NCBI RefSeq assembly: GCF_938045225.1
Contig: NZ_CALINL010000121.1
Location: forward strand, 1 to 7,722
Direction of reading: 5' to 3'
Origin: an uncultured Campylobacter sp.
Lineage (GTDB): Bacteria > Campylobacterota > Campylobacteria > Campylobacterales > Campylobacteraceae
Length of the DNA stretch: 7,722 nt
Shown: positions 5,384 to 7,722 of the stretch, in pieces
Layout of the letters: the number at the start of each line of letters is the position of its first letter
Numbering within the stretch: the first letter of the stretch is position 1
Notes under the pieces: model-generated
What the model saw: the letters and a program-made list of their open reading frames with translations, nothing else
Told to the model about the DNA's origin: nothing
Databases searched by the model: none
Position numbers and translations under genes: made by a program

Positions 5384-7722
5384 CTAAAACAGCCCTTTGA
5401 TAAGCCCTTTTATAACGTCCTTTTTCGCATCGCCCGTGGTGCCGTTTTCGTCGTCCTTGCCGAATTTCTTATCCAAAAATCTATCCAGTTCTTTGACTGC
5501 CTTGCCTTTTAGGTAGTCCGAGCCGATCGTGTATTTCGGGTTGTCGCTAGTGCCCGTGACCGTGATGTCGATATCGGTTTTTTCGTAGTTCATTTTTATC
5601 GGTACGTTTACGGCCTTGGTCGCCATGTCGTATTTGCCGCTGGTTACCGAGACGTGGCTTCTAGTCGCGTTCATATCGGCGTTAAAGTCGATAAGGTTTT
5701 TATTTATCGTGCCTTTTATTTTGCTGTTTTTATAGATTTCGCTCGTGATGTCGCGTCCCGTGAATATCCTTACCTGCTCGGTAAAATCGGTCTTTACGAG
5801 TCTGCCTTCGTCCACTATGACGTCAAATTTACCTTTTTGCGAGACGAGATTATAGTCCATCGTCATATCGCCAATGCCGTCATAGACGTGCGAGAGGCCC
5901 AAAAAGTCGGTGAGGCCTTTGGCGGTAAAGCTTTTTAAATTTGCGTTTAGGATATCGTCTTTTAAGACCGCCTTAAGATCGCCGTTAAAGAGCCGAGAAT
6001 TTACGTTTGCGCTTAGCTTTTCGCCCGTTTTCGTCGCATCGCCGATAACTAGCAAAGGCCCGTAAAGCGGTCGTCCGACCAAAAACTCGATCTCTTTTAG
6101 CTCCCTTATGCTAAGCTCAAAGTCCGCCTTCGCCGAGCCACTTTCAAGCTCGTAGTCGCCTTTTAGATTTTTTAGCGCGATTAGGTTTTTGTTTGCGTTT
6201 GAGACGAGGTTTGCTGCTGCGTCAAATTTAGCCTTGCCGCCGTTTATAGCGACATCCGCGTTAGCGTCGAATTTCGTGCCGCTTGGGAAGCGTTTATCCA
6301 GCTCTTTTGCTACGACGGCGCTGTTTACGATACCGTTTTTGACGTTAAATTTAGCCGTACCGCTGAGATTTTTCGGATCGAGCTCGCTTAGATTTACCGC
6401 TCCGTCGATCACGGCGTCGGCGTAGTTTGGCAGCGCAGCCAGCGTAAATGCGTCTTTTAGCGAAAGCGCGCTTAGATTTGCCGCGAGTTTTTCGTTTTTG
6501 AGGTTTGCGTCTATCTTGCCGCCTAGAGCGTTTGCGTTTAGAACTAGTTCGCTAAGTGCGTTATTTGCGAGTTTTGCCGCGCCTTTGACGTCCACTTTGC
6601 CAGATAGTTTTTTGCCGATTAGCTCTTCAAATTTACCCAGATCATCGATACCCGCGTCAAATTTGACGTCCGCGTTTTTATCATCCAGCCCGTAAACGCC
6701 GCTTAGGCTTTTTAGTTTTAAAAGCTCAGAGTTTAGCGAGGCGTTAAATTTGGCTTTTGAGCTTGCCACGTCGGCGTTTGCGTTTAGTTCAAATGCCAGA
6801 GGCTTGCTTAAATTTATCTCCTTTGCGACCTGTTTTAGCTCTGCCGGATTTAGCCGCGCGTTTTTGGTGGCGAGCTTAACCGAGCCAGAGATATTTTGCG
6901 TGTTGTGCACATCGTTTAGCACTGCTTCGCCGCTGATCGTTCCACCGACAAACGCTGGGAAAGCGGCGATTTTAACGAGTTCGTCAAGCTTTAGCGAGCT
7001 GATTTTGGCGATTAGCTTGCCGCCGTTTAGCACCGCATCGACGTTACCGCCAAAGCCTTCAATCTTGACGTCGAAGTTTTTTAGCTCGCCAGCGGTGGCT
7101 ATGACGTTGCCGTTTGCTTTAAACGCGCCGCTAAGCTTTTGCCCCACGACGGGCTCAAATTTGGCCAGATCGTCCACGATGAGCTTGACGTCGCTGCTTA
7201 GGGTATTTGAGTTTGGATCGTAGATCGTCTTGTCGCTACCGATCGTCGCTAGCGGCGTGATCACGGCGCTTTTGGCATTTACGATACCATCTTTTACGTC
7301 GGCTACGATTTTGCCGTTTGCGGCGAAATTTGACGGCAGGGTGACGTTAAAATCCTTTGCGATGAGCGCATTATCGGTTTTGACGTCCAAGATATCGATA
7401 TTTGCGGTGCCGTTTGGCTTGCCGCCGCTTTCTACTATATTTGCGACGGCAGAGATTTTGCCGCGCGCGTAGATAGGCTGACCCGCTAGCGCTAGAGCTT
7501 TTTCTACTTGTAAATTTTTGGCGTCGAGCTTTAAAGAAAGCGGCTTGTAGTCTTTTAAATTTGCATCAAAGCTAACGTTTGAGCCTAGCATTTGGCCTAC
7601 TCCGATAGCGGTGAAATCGCTAAATTTGCCTTTTGCGATGCCTGAGATTTTCATAGCTTCGCTTAGCTTGACGCCCAGGCTTTTTAGATCGCTAACGGCG
7701 ACGTCGTATTTTAGGTCGAGGC
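5384..7722 (-). CDS. AsmA-like periplasmic envelope protein (N-terminus outside the window)
   Basis: The frame is open to the right edge, so the protein runs upstream of the internal ATG at 7654 by at least 22 more residues; at least 778 residues are visible. It is built of alternating short beta-strand segments rich in Asn, Asp, Ala, Lys and Leu (LSGTAKFNVKNG, FDANADVAING and the like) with no cysteine, as in the AsmA family of inner-membrane-anchored periplasmic proteins. Counting from 7654, three long units recur, opened by DDLAKFEPVVGQKLSG (161), DDLGKFEELIGKKLSG (337) and IRELKEIEFLVGRPLYG (516). The C-terminal 170 residues (GKFDVIVDEGRL, FTGRDITSEIY, TVTGTSDNPKY) resemble AsmA C-terminal domains. 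AsmA-like proteins are linked to outer-membrane assembly and lipid transport; the exact role here is not known. The N-terminal membrane anchor is not in view. TamB is a less likely alternative. Confidence 0.82.
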   Translation of the reverse strand, partial: LDLKYDVAVSDLKSLGVKLSEAMKISGIAKGKFSDFTAIGVGQMLGSNVSFDANLKDYKPLSLKLDAKNLQVEKALALAGQPIYARGKISAVANIVESGGKPNGTANIDILDVKTDNALIAKDFNVTLPSNFAANGKIVADVKDGIVNAKSAVITPLATIGSDKTIYDPNSNTLSSDVKLIVDDLAKFEPVVGQKLSGAFKANGNVIATAGELKNFDVKIEGFGGNVDAVLNGGKLIAKISSLKLDELVKIAAFPAFVGGTISGEAVLNDVHNTQNISGSVKLATKNARLNPAELKQVAKEINLSKPLAFELNANADVASSKAKFNASLNSELLKLKSLSGVYGLDDKNADVKFDAGIDDLGKFEELIGKKLSGKVDVKGAAKLANNALSELVLNANALGGKIDANLKNEKLAANLSALSLKDAFTLAALPNYADAVIDGAVNLSELDPKNLSGTAKFNVKNGIVNSAVVAKELDKRFPSGTKFDANADVAINGGKAKFDAAANLVSNANKNLIALKNLKGDYELESGSAKADFELSIRELKEIEFLVGRPLYGPLLVIGDATKTGEKLSANVNSRLFNGDLKAVLKDDILNANLKSFTAKGLTDFLGLSHVYDGIGDMTMDYNLVSQKGKFDVIVDEGRLVKTDFTEQVRIFTGRDITSEIYKNSKIKGTINKNLIDFNADMNATRSHVSVTSGKYDMATKAVNVPIKMNYEKTDIDITVTGTSDNPKYTIGSDYLKGKAVKELDRFLDKKFGKDDENGTTGDAKKDVIKGLIKGLF
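6053..7174 (-). repeat. Internal long repeats of the AsmA-like protein
   Basis: Three units of about 176-179 residues begin near 7174, 6646 and 6109 (reading down the minus strand) with a shared opening of the type (D)DLxKFExxxGxxLxG. About 35 residues later the first two also share GGxxDAxL, KLxA, SxLxL and AAxP at matching offsets (from residues 202 and 378, counted from 7654), and the third keeps a weaker version (FNGDLKAVL, 556-564). The similarity is at protein level; the DNA has diverged, so the duplications look old. Confidence 0.6.

Noticed and set aside
6750..7472. Long open frames on the plus strand opposite the AsmA-like gene
   Set aside because: They are antisense shadows: Ser/Ala/Phe/Leu-rich low-complexity translations with no motif and no good RBS. 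They are explained by the low-complexity codon use of the AsmA-like gene, whose own frame is open and family-like.
1..7722. CRISPR array, tRNA or rRNA genes, insertion sequence ends
   Set aside because: No regularly spaced direct repeats, tRNA-like cloverleaf or transposase was seen; the window is almost fully occupied by the genes listed.

Overview
The window looks like chromosomal DNA of an epsilonproteobacterium, most likely a Campylobacter of the moderate-GC group (C. rectus, C. showae, C. concisus or a relative). This is inferred from the mixed-GC codon use, the very frequent hexamer AAATTT, the tandem Helicobacter-cysteine-rich-like (Hcp) Sel1 proteins and the dense gene packing. No rRNA or other marker gene is present, so the species is not fixed.

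Layout, left to right. Plus strand: the 3' part of an MgtE magnesium channel/transporter (2-751, cut by the window edge) overlaps by 16 bp a Nudix hydrolase of the NUDT14/UDP-sugar diphosphatase type (736-1335). A 52-bp gap with possible promoter elements follows. Then come three tandem, clearly paralogous secreted Sel1-repeat proteins (1388-2020, 2030-2677, 2687-3313), separated by only 9 bp each and each preceded by a good ribosome binding site. They share a fixed layout of five cysteine pairs and look like one operon. A long, nearly perfect palindrome (3337-3371) closes it and probably acts as a terminator for both strands.

Minus strand: a large AsmA-like periplasmic protein (5384-7722, its N-terminus beyond the right edge) is followed 28 bp downstream by a fused nuclease/adenine-DNA-methyltransferase (3361-5355), whose stop codon lies inside the palindrome. 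The methyltransferase gene is visibly much more AT-rich than everything around it and looks like a horizontally acquired single-gene restriction-modification or defence element between resident genes.

The parts do not form one pathway. Mg2+ uptake and nucleotide-sugar clean-up are housekeeping. The Hcp-like cluster is a secreted, disulphide-rich family. The AsmA-like protein probably serves the cell envelope. The restriction-modification gene is accessory. The most distinctive items are the compact nuclease-methyltransferase, the triplicated Hcp cassette and the strong over-representation of AAATTT.
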